Assembly: GCA_026075535.2 (NCBI GenBank)
Contig: AP026542.1
Coordinates: forward strand, 4,154,001-4,218,000
Reading direction: 5' to 3'
Length of the DNA: 64,000 nucleotides
Source: Tricholoma matsutake
Taxonomy: Eukaryota; Basidiomycota; Agaricomycetes; Agaricales; Tricholomataceae
The notes under the pieces are model-generated. The model searched no databases and was not told where the DNA came from. It saw nothing but the letters and a program-made list of their open reading frames with translations. A program made the translations under genes and the position numbers. Shown here piece after piece: positions 45,206-56,639 of this stretch (positions are counted from its first letter, which is position 1; the number at the start of each line of letters is the position of its first letter).

Positions 45206-46781
45206 ATGCTATCCTTCTTTGACAAGTTCAACAGCCATCTGGTTGTGAAACTGGATGGACACATAGGTCCAGTCATAAGCCTCACCCTATCGCCAAACGG
45301 AAACCTTCTCGCGAGTGGGGGTAAGTCACCGGACACTGGTCCAGCATTTAATTGACTGTTAAAAGGAGCCAACGGAATCAAAGTTTGGAACATCAAGACT
45401 TATGACCAGCTTGTCATTCCTCAGCAGCCCTTCAATGCCCAAGCACAAGTAAGTTGCATGGCATGGATAACTTGCAGGAATGAAGCTTTCGACACTTTAT
45501 GTTATGGAAATGCACTTGGTTGGCTGGTCTTTCTGCAACACCAACCAAATGAGGTCAGTAACGATATTCCGGGTACAGCAGAGCTTAATATTAGACATAG
45601 GGATGCTTTGAGATCATTTACTCAGCGTGCATTGCAAAAGGCGGCGAGATATTATGCATTGCTGCTGATACCTCGGGCGGATCATCAACTCACATCACCA
45701 CCGGTACCAGGGATAACTGTGTTCTCATTTGGAATTTTGATTCCAGTAGCAGGAAACTTCAACCACTGCATGCTGGTAGCTACGGCGATGGTAAGGATAT
45801 TATACCCAAAGGCTTTGCATTTGCAGACAATCCTACAAAAGACTTGCATGTCTTTGGGTTGCATGATGGTGCAGTGTGAGTCACAACTAGAACGGTACAT
45901 GTTGTCTGTTTGCTGATCCTACATTCAGGCATACATATGGGGGAAATGATGGAAAATGGATAACAACAGTGAAATTGGGTTCCAAAATGTGAGTCGTTCA
46001 AAGGAGTCGTTCAAAGGAAATCAACAGCATCAATGCTAATCATACCAAGTGGAAATGCTGCAGTTGACCTCCAGCATGGGTTAAGCATCATGGATAATGT
46101 GGGAAATGGATTTGATCTCTACAAACTCGACAGGGGCGAGTTTATTCAAACATTTGCAACAAAAGACCCATGGAAAACATATCCAAAAGGAGTGTGCTTT
46201 GCATCTGACTCATGCATTGTCATTGCTGGCAGTGACCATGGTCTATATCTTTGAGAGAAAGAGTGGGCGGTGTTTGGATACTCTCAAGCATGCAAATGAA
46301 GGAGGAGTGCAGACAATAACTGTGAGTAAAATAGCAAAATCGAAAGGATCAGTTCCAACGAGAATGATATAGACATTCAATAATGATGGAAAGACTATGA
46401 TCGTGAGTGCCTCGGCAAGCAGCTGCACTGCTACACCAATCTTGGTCTGGAAGTGGAATCATCCTGCAAGCACTGAGCATGCCAGTGCAAAGAGCTGCAC
46501 CATTACTGCTGTCATCGATGTTATTGTGCAGTCTCTCGTGCTGGTCACTGCAATGGCACATGTCTATGGCATCATGAAGACCCATGTGAGTAAATTGTAT
46601 GCCTTCCATGAGTATTCTTGACAAGCACCCCTAGTTCGAAAGTACATTTATGGTAGCATGGCCACACACACAGATGGGCAGATGCAATACTGGAGTACGA
46701 GAAGTAGCCCCTAGAGCACCACACCAGATACAATTGCAAAAAGAGCAGGGAAGGCATCGGGTGACAGAAGATCATCATCCA
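45206..46781 (+). pseudogene. WD40-repeat protein, transposon cargo
   Basis: The ATG at 45,206 opens MLSFFDKFNSHLVVKLDGHI, then LTLSPNGNLLASGG, a GTAAGT intron (about 45,320-45,366) and NGIKVWNIKTYDQL, a clear first WD repeat. Later blades include VSCMAWI, LCYGNALGWLVFLQ, NCVLIWNFDSSSRKLQPLH, DNVGNGFDLYKLDRGEF, CIVIAGSDHG and GRCLDTLKHANEGGVQTI, with TDGQMQYWSTRSS near the C-terminus. A single beta-propeller is expected. A one-base frame change after SDHG (about 46,238) and a TGA near 46,620 break it. In this clade WD40 proteins of this build travel with DNA transposons (from memory), probably as scaffold or nucleic-acid-complex partners; that role is inference. Confidence 0.7.
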
Positions 46782-47198
46782 TGAAATTGTGAATACGTTA
46801 TGAACTCAGCCAATTCGAGGGAAATGGAGGGCATCAACAGTAGAAATTTTTGGTCTAGATTATAAACTGAACTTGAAAACTGAACCAGAATTTGAACTTG
46901 AAAGTGAACTTGAAAATCTAAGCAACAAGTTCAGATTATTTACAGTTCAGATTGTTACAATTAATATCAGTTCAGATCAAATTTCGTAGTTCAGATTCTG
47001 ACAAGTGCACGTGATGTTTGTTGATCACCACGCACGCATCACCTTGAATGTAAGCCTCATTGTTACGGCGTTCACCATTGTTTACTGTTTCAGTCATTTG
47101 TGTGCAGTGTGCCATTGGCACCACTTCCCACTGTGATCTCTGTCCAGTCTGTTATCGTCGTGGTGGTCTTATGGTCTTGCCTCTGCCTATCGAGTTCC

Positions 47199-49302
47199 AT
47201 GTTAAACCTCGCAGATCTTTGCACCTCCTTCTCATCGTTCCCCAGTCTAGCCAAGATAATTACTCTAGATGACATCAATAAATTTCTAGGGCTTGTTTGT
47301 CACTTCCTTGTTGAAATCAAACTTCATGTACCACCAAACAGCAAAGCACCACCATATCGATTGCCTATCTACATTCATAAACTACTCTGCAGCTGTCTTG
47401 GCCTTGATGAAGACAATGTGGTTTGCATGTGGAACGTACTGAAAGATGTGATTTGGGAGAACCCTGAGCAAGGCGTGCGTTATGGGCTGTCAATGGGCGA
47501 TATAGATGAGATATATCTTCATGGAGGGGTGTCAGTTTGTCCGGAGGAGCGGCTTGGTGCGTTATCTTGAATTCTTTGTTGCATTGCTCAAACTGATGAT
47601 TATCTGGCAGCATATTATATGTTTTATCCGCCCGTCTCTGCATGCGTATCTTGTGGGCTGGAGTTAAGCTTGAGGACTCTATCTCAATATGAGGTGTCCT
47701 TCCATACACTTCATAATGGGACACATCGTGCACTTAGTTCCTCATTTGCATGCAATGGTGAGTATAGACACTGTGATGTGGCGGCTGCGAGAGAATCTGA
47801 TGTACCACGCAGCTTGTAAAATCAGATATCACCATAACTACTACACCAACAACCACCTCCACCTACGATACTATTACTACAGCTCTACAGTCCCATCCAA
47901 TATACAGATTGAGGAGTATACCTTTGTTGACATGAAGCTATGCGAGTTCTTTATGCATCTGTCTTTGTTCGCTTGGATCTCTGCACAAAATAATGCCAAC
48001 GTCTTCAACCATACACTCTTGGACACTTCCAGTGGATCCACCGGTGACAAGACCATTACTTCAGAACAAGTTTCACGTGCATTCGTGGTGAATGCCTTAC
48101 TGTGGGAATTGGCTGAGAATGCCGCTCCTCTTATTGTCCCAGATATTGGCAACAACGATGAGCGCATGAAGCAGGCAATGGAGCTCTGTAATAAACGAAT
48201 GATAGATGAAGGACAGCCGCACCTGATGCATGCATGTAAAGTTTGCAAGAAGTTCTTGCCTGGTGATGGGTTCAATAATCTTCGTGTGTTCGAATTAATT
48301 GTTTCTGGTGCATTGACTGACAACTGGCCAGGTTCATTCCATGCTGTTACGATGGATGGTACAAGCATTGGGTGCCCATGCTGCAACGTGCACAATTGTA
48401 CTCAGCCATTGCTCAAACATTGCGCTCATTTTTGTGCAGGTCACGAATACAAGAAAAATGAATGTGTCATCATGGACTGTGGGGCTCCAGTCCAGCCTGG
48501 ATTTCGGACGTGCGCCAATTTGTTGCATCGAGCACTTGAGCAATATCGGAATGAGAAGGGGAAGGCTTTCTTTCAACTCAAACAACGACTCCAGAAGTCC
48601 AATGCAAGCCATGGGTCCGACTCAATGGGCCAGTTGATGGAGGATGATGAGGACGAAATTGAGCAGATTCTGGACACCCGCAAGTCAGATCTGGGGAATC
48701 AACAACCAAAGGCACATTTCAGTCGATGGAAGATGCATAACGAGCAACTGGTTGTTGCATGCTGTGGTGTTATTGTTGCGCATGGGACAATGTTTGGTGC
48801 TGAGTTGATTTCAGGTGTAAAAGTGCGTGACAATGATGGCGACTTGTGAAAGCTAACATTCAGCCCCGCATATCAGGATTTCCTCAAGTCAGTTTATCCA
48901 CATCCGGAAGACTTGCCTGATGTCATCTTCTTTGACAATAATTGTCATCTGCAGTCTCACTTGCAAGCACAGGGGGACAATTTTTTTTCTGATGTCATCC
49001 TTCCTGTTGATGTCTTTCATTTCAAATCAAAACATAAGGAGACTGATGAGTTCTGTCAGAAACATTGTAATCCTGCACTCTGGCCCAAACTTGTTGATGC
49101 CGATGGAAAGTGGGTCTTTAATTCATCCATTGCAGAGCAGGTCAATGTGTGGATTGGCGGGTATCTTGCTATTGTTTGTGACATGCTTCCCCATCAATAT
49201 GACTTTTTCCTTGATGAGATGATCAAATGGCGGAATCAAGTAGTGGTAGAAAAGCTTCGAAAATCTGGTCAAGTTCCATACTACATTCCTCATGTGCGCT
49301 AG
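47199..49302 (+). CDS. KDZ-associated transposase with CxC5 and CxC6 cysteine clusters (4 exons)
   Basis: Exons 47,199-47,556, 47,611-47,757, 47,813-48,822 and 48,877-49,302 join to exactly 647 codons including TAG, with introns of 54, 55 and 54 bp (GTGCGT, GTGAGT, GTGCGT donors; CAG acceptors; CTAAC branch in the last). The start is the first ATG before the conserved ITLDDINKFL block. The CxC5-type cluster spans MFYPPVSACVSCGLE and FACNACKIRYHHNYY. The CxC6-type cluster has GCPCCNVHNC, HCAHFCAGHE and CVIMDCGAPVQPGFRTC. The C-terminal catalytic-like region has VIFFDNNCHLQ, VDVFHFKSKHKETDEFC, HCNPALWP and FNSSIAEQVNVW. It would act in the nucleus on the element's termini. The family is recognised from the KDZ/CxC literature; no internal stop remains. 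Confidence 0.85.
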
Positions 49303-49404
49303 TGTATATAATATAATGAGTACTCTACAATAACGAGCAGATACTACGACAATGTGATGGTATGTAGAGTGATAAATGTATGGCAACATTGGCCTGAGTC
49401 AGTC

Positions 49405-51645
49405 TCAATCATCATCTATTATTATGACTTCTGAGTCCGAGTCCACTGAGAATTTAACCCTCTTCTCCTTTTTCACCTGAACCCCTCCCGTCTTCTCTGT
49501 CTTCACCTGGACCTTTCCCCCTGTCTTCTTGCTATCTTTTGCTGATCTCTTACTGGGAACCTTGCCATCATAGAACTCAGTTACTTCACGAGCAAAATCC
49601 TTCCATCGTCCACCATTGGAGTATCCTGCAGTGATGTATTGGTTGCACAAGTCTTCAGGTGCCCACTCCCAGATTCTTGAGTTAATGTTGTAAGATGCCT
49701 TTGGGAACTTGTCAGTCCAGGCAGATGGGAATGCAATGGCAAACCGATATTCAAGACTCCCAGTCATTGTCTCCATTTTCAAGAAACCTTCTGACATTGA
49801 CTTGACAAACTTCAGTGGCCACGCTGCGTGACCAGAGCTCAGCATCATCTCATCAACATCATTCCCAGCATCTTGAGTGAGGTCGATGGTTGTGTTGATG
49901 CTGGTACTTGGTAAGGTAGCTGATTTTGTTGAGTGCTGGACAGCTAAAAGAAGATCGTGAACTGCAGCTTCAATTGGGGGAAGAGAAGCTGAACGATTGT
50001 GAGCTGGAGTCCGAGTTGGTATTGTACCTGAGTGTACATCAGATTTAGATCGGGAAGGAGTGGGTGAAGGCGAGTGTGTAGAATGACAAGATGATGTAGG
50101 TGAGTAAGGGGTGGGGGTGTGAGAAGGTGTACTAGGCTGGCTAGGAGATGCAGGTGGGTCCATAGGATGGGGGCAAATGTTGCAAGAATGTTGCCCTTGT
50201 GAAGTGCAATCATTGTGGGACTGGAATGGGTGAGTAGCATATTGAGCTTTTGAAGCCACTTGAACAGGTCGTTTACGTGACTTCCTGTGTAGCAGAGCCT
50301 TTTCCACCTCTTCCTTCATCTCTTTCCCATTGGAAATGCCCTGAGTACAGTAGAGCAAAGACTCTTAATCTGAGATGGTACGCACAGTGGTCAACTCATG
50401 GCTAACCCACCTTGGAGTGATGGAATTGACTCGTGAATCAAGGGTTTTGATTAGGGTGTCTTCTGTCATCCCCAGTGCTTTTTGGATCGTATTGGAACAG
50501 TTCTCCAATGAAAACACAGGAAATGTGGGGCATGGCATGGTGAATATCTCTGGCTCAGCTTCATCCTGGGTGATAGTTGGTTCGTCATTCAACATGTGTG
50601 GGTCACAAAGTCTAAACTCACTGAATTCCAAAAGCAGATGTTGACATTTTGCTTCAGTCTCTCCTCCACAGCTTTCTGCAATGTCAGCCTATTCGCCTCA
50701 ACTCTCCATTCACGCTCTGATCTCTGTTGAGCTTCATAGTGTTCTTGACGTAATGGGCGGTTCGACAGGTTTGGTTTGTTAAGCTGGAACTCAGAAGTCA
50801 TGGTCATGCCAGTGCCTGTCTCTGAAGCAAGTGGGGATGTGGTGGTGGGAGCAGTTTCGCTGGGATTAGGGACACTGTATGCATGCCTGGCTTCTTTGCA
50901 GTACTTTTGAGTCTTTTCCTGGTAATGAAGACAGCACTTCTTGCAGTACTGATATGAACATGTATGGCATGAGCGAGGTGGGTCCTTTTTCTGAACACAA
51001 CAAATTGGACCATTACAAACAGTGCGTGCAGACCCATTGATGACAAGTATGCAAGTATGTGGTGGTGCTACAGACTCAGAAGTACTCACTGATTCATTAG
51101 CTGATGATGGCAAAGGAGTTTCTACTTCTGTGATAGCTACCATTGCATTCCCATCAAGTGCAACTGGACTCAGGAGATCTGTTGGAACTGTGTGACCTTT
51201 GTCATGGGTGCCATCAGTTACCATTGTGATATCATCATGATCAGTAGCCGGCACTGGTGGTACCGGTATAGCAAGTGCAGGTAGGGGGGGTGCTCCGCTA
51301 GTGCCTGGACTCCAAATTGCATGAGGAATTGTTTTCACAGGAGTTATGGGAATTTGGAGAAGCTCCTGAAATGTTCTTGGTGGATTTTGGATTGAAGACA
51401 CAAAATCAGCGCTTGGTGCCTTGTTGTCTTGCCAGCGGAGGAAGTGAGATTTATGGGCTGGTGCAGTACACTGAAATTTTGAGGGGATCAACTTCGTAAT
51501 GGTTTAATAGAAAGTGTAGTATGAAACACACAGCTTCATACCAGTGGCCACGGTTTTCAGGGTTTTTGGTACCATGGCAGATGCACAATGTCAGGACGGC
51601 CTTGCATCCTGGATGAGGACAGACCTGTTCGACATGTGGTGCCAT
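49405..51645 (-). CDS. GRF-like zinc finger and Cys-cluster protein, partner gene of the CxC transposon (4 exons)
   Basis: Exons 51,532-51,645, 50,622-51,470, 50,386-50,565 and 49,405-50,340 join to 693 codons including TGA. Introns are 61, 56 and 45 bp with GTGTGT, GTGAGT and GTGCGT donors and CAG acceptors. The start is MAPHVEQVCPHPGCKAV. The first exons form a GRF-like finger (CPHPGCKAVLTLCICHG, NPENRGHWYEA, CTAPAHKSHFLRW). A second cluster reads CNGPICCVQ, SCHTCSYQYCKKCC, KYCKEARH. Then come a WRVEANRLTLQKAVEERL helix, FTMPCPTFPVF, a Pro/Ser-rich spacer and a C-terminal WPLKFVKSMSEGFLKM / FPKASYNINSRIWEW domain. The basic tail with VKFSVDSDSEVIIIDDD could be a SUMO-interacting type motif (inference). 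Convergent with the transposase, it is probably an accessory DNA-binding factor. Confidence 0.75.
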
Positions 51646-52299
51646 AGTATCGTTGTTGTATGTGACGTAGCAGACAGTGGCTTGAGCAGGGGCACAAATG
51701 GAGGTGCTGTTGTGCACATTCAGATTATATAAATAGTATGTACAGGATGGCCAAATGCCACCCAGTGACCCATTATCCTACCAATAGATAGTGTTTTGGT
51801 GGCCAGCATATATGAACAATGAGAAAATGTAGCGACATGACCAAGATGCGACACAATGCGTTAATGTCACATGGACAGGTACAAACTGAACTCATGAGTA
51901 ATCTGAACTCGACTCGGAGCAAACACAAGTTCACTTTCCTGAAGTTCACTTTCCCAGAATCAAGTTCAGTTTCTACATGTAAGTTCAGCTTTTCAGGTTC
52001 AGAAAATAATCTAGACTGAAAATTTCTACTGTCGAAGTTCTGGGGAAATGATAGAGAAAATAGTAGAAATGATAGCTGAGACAAGGGTAATGAGTGGGAA
52101 CAACACCTCCCCCAAACCAGAGATGGAACAGAAGAAGGATATCATAGTCATATAGGTGATCCCATCGGTTGTATCCTTATACATAGAAATAATGAGTTTA
52201 TTCTGACTTGGCCACCTCCAGCAGAAGGTAGGAAGTCCACCAACGTCGACGCGTGGTGGGACTGTGGGGCACGAAGAGTGGAACTGCAGATGCAATGGT

Positions 52300-53440
52300 G
52301 CAATGGTACAATTAACTCGCTACTGGTGGCAACAGGTAAATCAATATACATTAGACAATACGGAGGGCAGGGGAGACGGCTTATGGAATTGCAATGGGTT
52401 GTGGCACAAGAAATGAGCCATCGGTATTGCAGAACATGGAGAATTTTTCCCAGTTAACTGCGACAAAGGTATGAGACCACTAAGACCCTGGAATGGTGTG
52501 ATGGTACGATTAACTTGCTACTGGTGGCAACAGGTAAATCAATATACATTAGACAATACAGAGGACAGGGGAGATGGCTTACGGAATTGCAATGGGTTGT
52601 GGCACAAGAAATGAGCCATCAGTATTGCAGAACATGGAGAATTTTGCCCAGTTAACTGCGATGAAGGTACGAGACCACTAAGACCCTGGAATGAGGTGAG
52701 CCAAAGAACGGGGGTAAGGGTTTGCAAGGATGTTGTAGATGTGCCTTGGCTCAGTTAACTGCAGCCAAGGAGTTGCGATGTGGTGGTTGATGACTAGATG
52801 AAGTGACAGTCATACAAGTCATGTCACGTTTGTGACACAGATCCATCCATGCCACCCAACAAGTTTGCCTCCGAGACATTGGATTCGATCTGGATTAACC
52901 TGAGGCTTGATGATTTGTTGGCGTTAACGCAGCGAATTGTTGGCTTCTTCTACCTTGATTATCCTGTCCACTTCCTTTGCTCACCTATGCTGCAAGTATC
53001 TTCCTGTTGGACTCCAAGCTTCAAATCAGCATCTTCAATGATCTGGATCATCCTGAGGCCTGATGATTTGTTGGCGTTAACACAGCGAATTGTTGGCTTC
53101 TTCTACCTCGCCTATCCTGTCTACTTCATTTACCTGCCTCCGCCTGCATGTATCTTCCTGTCTCCATTTACTCGTTTTGCAATGAGTCTGTTGCCCACCG
53201 ATCTGGGTTCTTGTTTACCTGCTTTCTGGTTGCATCTACATATTGTTCTTCTGGTCAAATTAGGCAATTCTTGTTTGGTTTTCAGAGAATGGACAATGAT
53301 GTTGGAAATACAAATCCTCATTGCATGATGACATACCACCAATTTCCTATAAGTGAGTCTCAAATCCGCTCTTTTCCTCAGTTTTTGTCTCATCTCTTTC
53401 TCCTACAGGCTGCTTACGCTTGTGTTAACACAGCGTATCT
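52300..53440 (+). promoter_or_regulatory. GTTAAC-rich control module upstream of the Tnp2-like gene
   Basis: GTTAAC cores at 52,453, 52,651, 52,754, 52,923, 53,076 and 53,424. A 198-bp segment is tandemly duplicated (TACTGGTGGCAACAGG at 52,321 and 52,519), as is a ~150-bp segment (TTTGTTGGCGTTAAC at 52,915 and 53,068). Read in reverse it lists the same landmarks in the same order as 38,440-39,420: TTCGCTGYGTTAACGCCAAC, then CCTTGGCTGCAGTTAACTGA, then GCAGTTAACTG, then TATATTGATTTACC. Confidence 0.65.
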
Positions 53441-53559
53441 TTCTGGCCCTTTACTGGTACCCTCTTCTCTTCCAGTCTTGCCATTCCCATTCCATTCCAT
53501 GCCCTCCCGCAAGGCAGACTATGTTCATAGGTTTCCATTGAAGTCCGTACTGATTGCCT

Positions 53560-56452
53560 TTACTACTGCAGATCACCATTTCAAATTTCCTGTCGACCAG
53601 TATGACGATGTGGCTCAAGTGTCCATGTTTTTGGGCGTTGTGTGTAGCGTGATTATGGGTGTCAGCCGCTGGTTTGGAGATCTCATCATGGGCATCCTGT
53701 CAATTGTGTTGTGGCTGGCCTTCAAAATACAAGGTGCTGCTTCCTTTGCGGGGGTGCAGATCATCGATGGGATTCCTAGGACAATTGACATGGTGTTGTC
53801 TAAATTCAATCTTGATGGTCAATGTATGGTATACGCTGTCTATCCCATGTGTCATTGCACTTACAAACCCAAATTTGACCTGGGTTCGAACATAGCTGTC
53901 TACCCTTCATGGTGCTCAAACAAACCCAATCCTGACTCTGACACATGTGACGAGCCTCTACTCCAAGCCACTCCCCACAATGATACAGCCACCACAAGGC
54001 CCATCAAGACCTTTGTCTATCATCACTTCCATGATTATCTCGCTGGATTACTTTCTCGTCAGGACATTGAAGAACTCATGGACCGTTCATGCAATAATCT
54101 TATGAGTTCTATGAAGGATGGTCCTCCGTCGCTTGTCAGGGATGCATTTCAGGCAGAATTCCTCAGAGACTTCAAAGGTCCCATGGAGGGATGACTATTT
54201 GTGGACCGAGGAAATGAAGGCTGCTATGTCTTCGCATTGAATGTTGATTTCTTTGATGCTGAAGGCCTGACACAGCGTGGGGCGCATACCTCATGTGGCA
54301 TCATATCCTGTGCATATCTCAATCTTCCACTTGACATACAATACAAACCCGAGAACATGTACCTTTCTATCATCCCTGGTCCTTGTGAGCCAAAGCTTAC
54401 TGAACTTAATCATTATATACAGCCAGTTGTGAACGATTTCGTCATTTTGTGGGAGTGTGGAGTTCACTTCTTGAAAACTGCTACACATGCCTCTGGTCGG
54501 AACACTCGCAGTGCAATTGGTCTTGTTGTTTGTGATCTTCCTGGTGCATGGAAAGTTTCTCAGGCAGCCAGTATCAGCAGCCATTTCTACTGCACTGTTT
54601 GCAACTGTTATCATCTAACTACCCTAGGCCGCGTCAATTTTGATGCTGCAGATTGGACACCCAAGGATGCCACAGAATTGTGTCGCCATGCTGAAGAGTG
54701 GAAAAATGCGCCTACTGTGAAGGATCAGGAGAAGGCTTTTAAATTGAATGGGATCCGGTGGTCTGAATTATGGTGGTTACCCTACCAGAATCCCCACAGC
54801 AGCTTGTGGTTGATTCAATGCATTGCCTTCTGGAGGGACTCGCCCAGTTTCATTTTCGAGAAGTCCTCAACCTAACCACTGCATCTGCCAATGATAAGCT
54901 GGATGTTGAACCTGCTTTTCATTATCTGTTTCATTTGCCAGAAGAGCATGAGGCAGCTTCGATGTCAGTGAAGGAGCTCAAACAAATATTGGGGATCCAT
55001 GCACTGCTCATCTCGCCCATTGATGTCAATGAGTCATCCATTGAGGAAAGCCTATCGCTTTTGACTGATAAGTTGCTGAGGAGTAACTTGGGTCCACTTT
55101 CCTTTGTTGCTCATAATGTTGGTGCTGTTCCAGCAACAGATCAAAGTGTGAATAATCAACTCGGCAGATCCACACCACTGGGGCGAATTACAAAAGTCCG
55201 ATGGGCTAATGCATTGGTTGATTGGGTAGGCTGTGTTTTCACTCCTCACCTCATATAATTAACAAATTGTATAGTGTAGATCTCAACCCATGACCACAGA
55301 GACACCCACTTCACTCAAGATTGCTACCCCAGAGGTGATGAAGCGTATTCAAGATGTCATCACTAACACCGCTACTCCGTCTTGGTTGAATTCGGTACCT
55401 TATAACTTTGGTGATGCTGCTGCAGGCCCACTGAAGGCCGATGAATGGTGGATGATGACAATGGTCTATATTCCTATTGCCCTGATCAGTCTATGGGGGG
55501 ATGATGGGACATCTCATCCTGCCACTGCCAGATTTAGTCATATCCTTGATCACACAATGGCTTTAGTCTCTGCTGTCTCTGTTGCATGCCTACGGACGAT
55601 GACTGAAGCTTGCAGGTCCACTTTTCATCGTTGCATGGCTATGTGGGTCAGTGGTCTTCAGAAAATTCACTCTGGGAGCAATAACCGTGTGAATGGCCAT
55701 ATGGCCCTTCACATATACAATTTTCTCTGCCTTTTCGGGCCAGTGCGTTCTTGGTGGTGTTTCCCTTTTGAGCGACTGATTGGGCAATTGCGGCGGCTGC
55801 CTACCAATCATATGTTTGGTGGGTCTTTGCCTGTATGTGCTCAATTCAGTTCTGACCACATGTAGGTGAACTTGAGCCCACATTGCTTAAATCCTACATC
55901 TGCGCTTCCAAGCTTAGACAGTGGATTGGCAGATGAGACTGTCCTGATTTCATTAAGGAGTGTAAAACAGTCTTCGACAGGGCCTTTGCGACAGAGAAAG
56001 GTAGTGATAGTGTTGACACACTGCCTGCCTCCGCATTTGGCCCAGTTCCTCCTGAGTTGCGCAGGCTTGTCAAAGACCATAAAATTGCTCTTTGTGCTCG
56101 ACACCAAATTGGCAGTATTTTTTTTGCACACTCATCCACACATCTTGGCAATAGTCTCATTTTATTCTATCCCAGAGGCGATACATGCTTAGTACCCATC
56201 CCTGGCTCCATCAAGTATATTGTCTCTCCTGCATCAGGCAAGGCACCATTCTATATTGTGCAACGGCAACTTGCAGCGTCGCCCAATATTGTCGATCCTT
56301 TCTCTTGCTACCCATATTTCAAAGCCAAGATGTATTCTTCAAAGATGAGTGTTGATCTGGAGGTAGTTCACGTTGACTGGGTTGTGTCCCATTTTGCCCG
56401 GTGGGAAGTGATGCAAGAACATGCTGTTATTCTGAATCTCTCTCATGTATGA
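53560..56452 (+). pseudogene. Gene E: Tnp2-like (CMC/Plavaka-type) transposase
   Basis: Transposase remnant. Blocks in order: VSMFLGVVCSVIMGVSRWFG, GIPRTIDMVLSKFNLDGQ, a Cys motif VYPMCHCTYKPKF with WCSNKPNPDSDTCDEP, and FVYHHFHDYLAGLLSRQDIE. Then RDAFQAEFLRDFKGP, CYVFALNVDFFDAEGL, LNLPLDIQYKPENMYLSII, VVCDLPGAWKVSQ, HFYCTVCNCY and GIRWSELWWLPY. After a frame change near 54,785, QQLVVDSMHCLLEGLAQFHF follows. A 50-bp intron-like GTAGGC...TAG precedes TPEVMKRIQDVI, SVPYNFGDAAAGPLKADEWW and FGPVRSWWCFPFERLIGQL. The C-terminus has STHLGNSLILFYPRGD, VPIPGSIKYIV and VDWVVSHFARWEVM. A TGA at 54,192 sits in GPMEG-LFVDRG. N-terminal exons upstream of 53,560 are unclear. It would mobilise the 21.5-kb element if intact. 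Confidence 0.85.
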
Positions 56453-56534
56453 TTTCATGTTTTGCTTTCTGATACTTTCTACTACAAACTACAGGAGTAA
56501 TTCTCATTCTTCATAGGGCAAATACGAGGCATAG

Positions 56535-56638
56535 AGCAGATGGTGGGTAGGTGATGAATGGGTGATGGGTGGGTGATGGGTGGGCGATAGGTGGGCGATA
56601 GGTGGGCGATGAATTCAAAAACCCTTAATATCACTAAT
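56535..56638 (-). repeat. Right terminal inverted repeat with sub-repeats
   Basis: Units GGGTGATGGGT and GGGCGATAGGT repeat about six times, then ATGAATTCAAAAACCC, then TTAATATCACTAAT. It mirrors 35,100-35,178, with more sub-repeat units on this side. Confidence 0.8.
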
Positions 56639-56639
56639 C

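Larger units (their letters stand above)
46834..52035. mobile_element. Intact 5.2-kb KDZ-associated (CxC) transposon, nested
   Basis: The left end TCAACAGTAGAAATTTTTGG and the right end (reverse complement) TCGACAGTAGAAATTTTCAG are followed on both sides by TCTAGATTAT. Subterminal regions carry many GAACTTGA/AAGTTCAG copies in both arms. It contains two convergent genes, a CxC5/CxC6 transposase (plus) and a zinc-finger partner (minus), both open across all exons. It lies between the WD40 gene and the right control module of the 21.5-kb element, so it inserted later. No convincing target duplication is seen at the junctions. Confidence 0.8.
35100..56638. mobile_element. 21.5-kb inverted-repeat element with Tnp2-like transposase and cargo
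   Basis: The left end ATTAGTGATATCGAGG and the right end (reverse complement) ATTAGTGATATTAAGG match for about 50 bp, including TTTTTGAATTCAT and CGCCCACCTATCG-type sub-repeats. Contents: conserved gene A (minus), genes B and C (minus), a WD40 gene (plus), a nested 5.2-kb element and a Tnp2-like transposase (plus). Two mirrored control regions precede the outermost genes. TA occurs at both outer junctions if the ends are taken as GTGATAT, but no longer duplication is clear. Without the nested element it is about 16.3 kb. Most genes are broken, so it is an old insertion. Confidence 0.65.

Noticed and set aside
46826..52045. Target-site duplication of the nested CxC element
   Set aside because: Flanks (GGAGGGCA left, AGTTCTGG right) do not match at any reasonable offset, so no duplication is claimed.
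52300..53100. CRISPR-like array from regularly spaced repeats
   Set aside because: The repeats are long tandem duplications with related, not unique, intervening sequence in a eukaryotic transposon; no cas genes.
53148..53560. N-terminal membrane segments for gene E
   Set aside because: The open frame upstream of 53,560 runs through the duplicated GTTAAC control region and has no similarity to Tnp2 proteins, so it is probably not coding.
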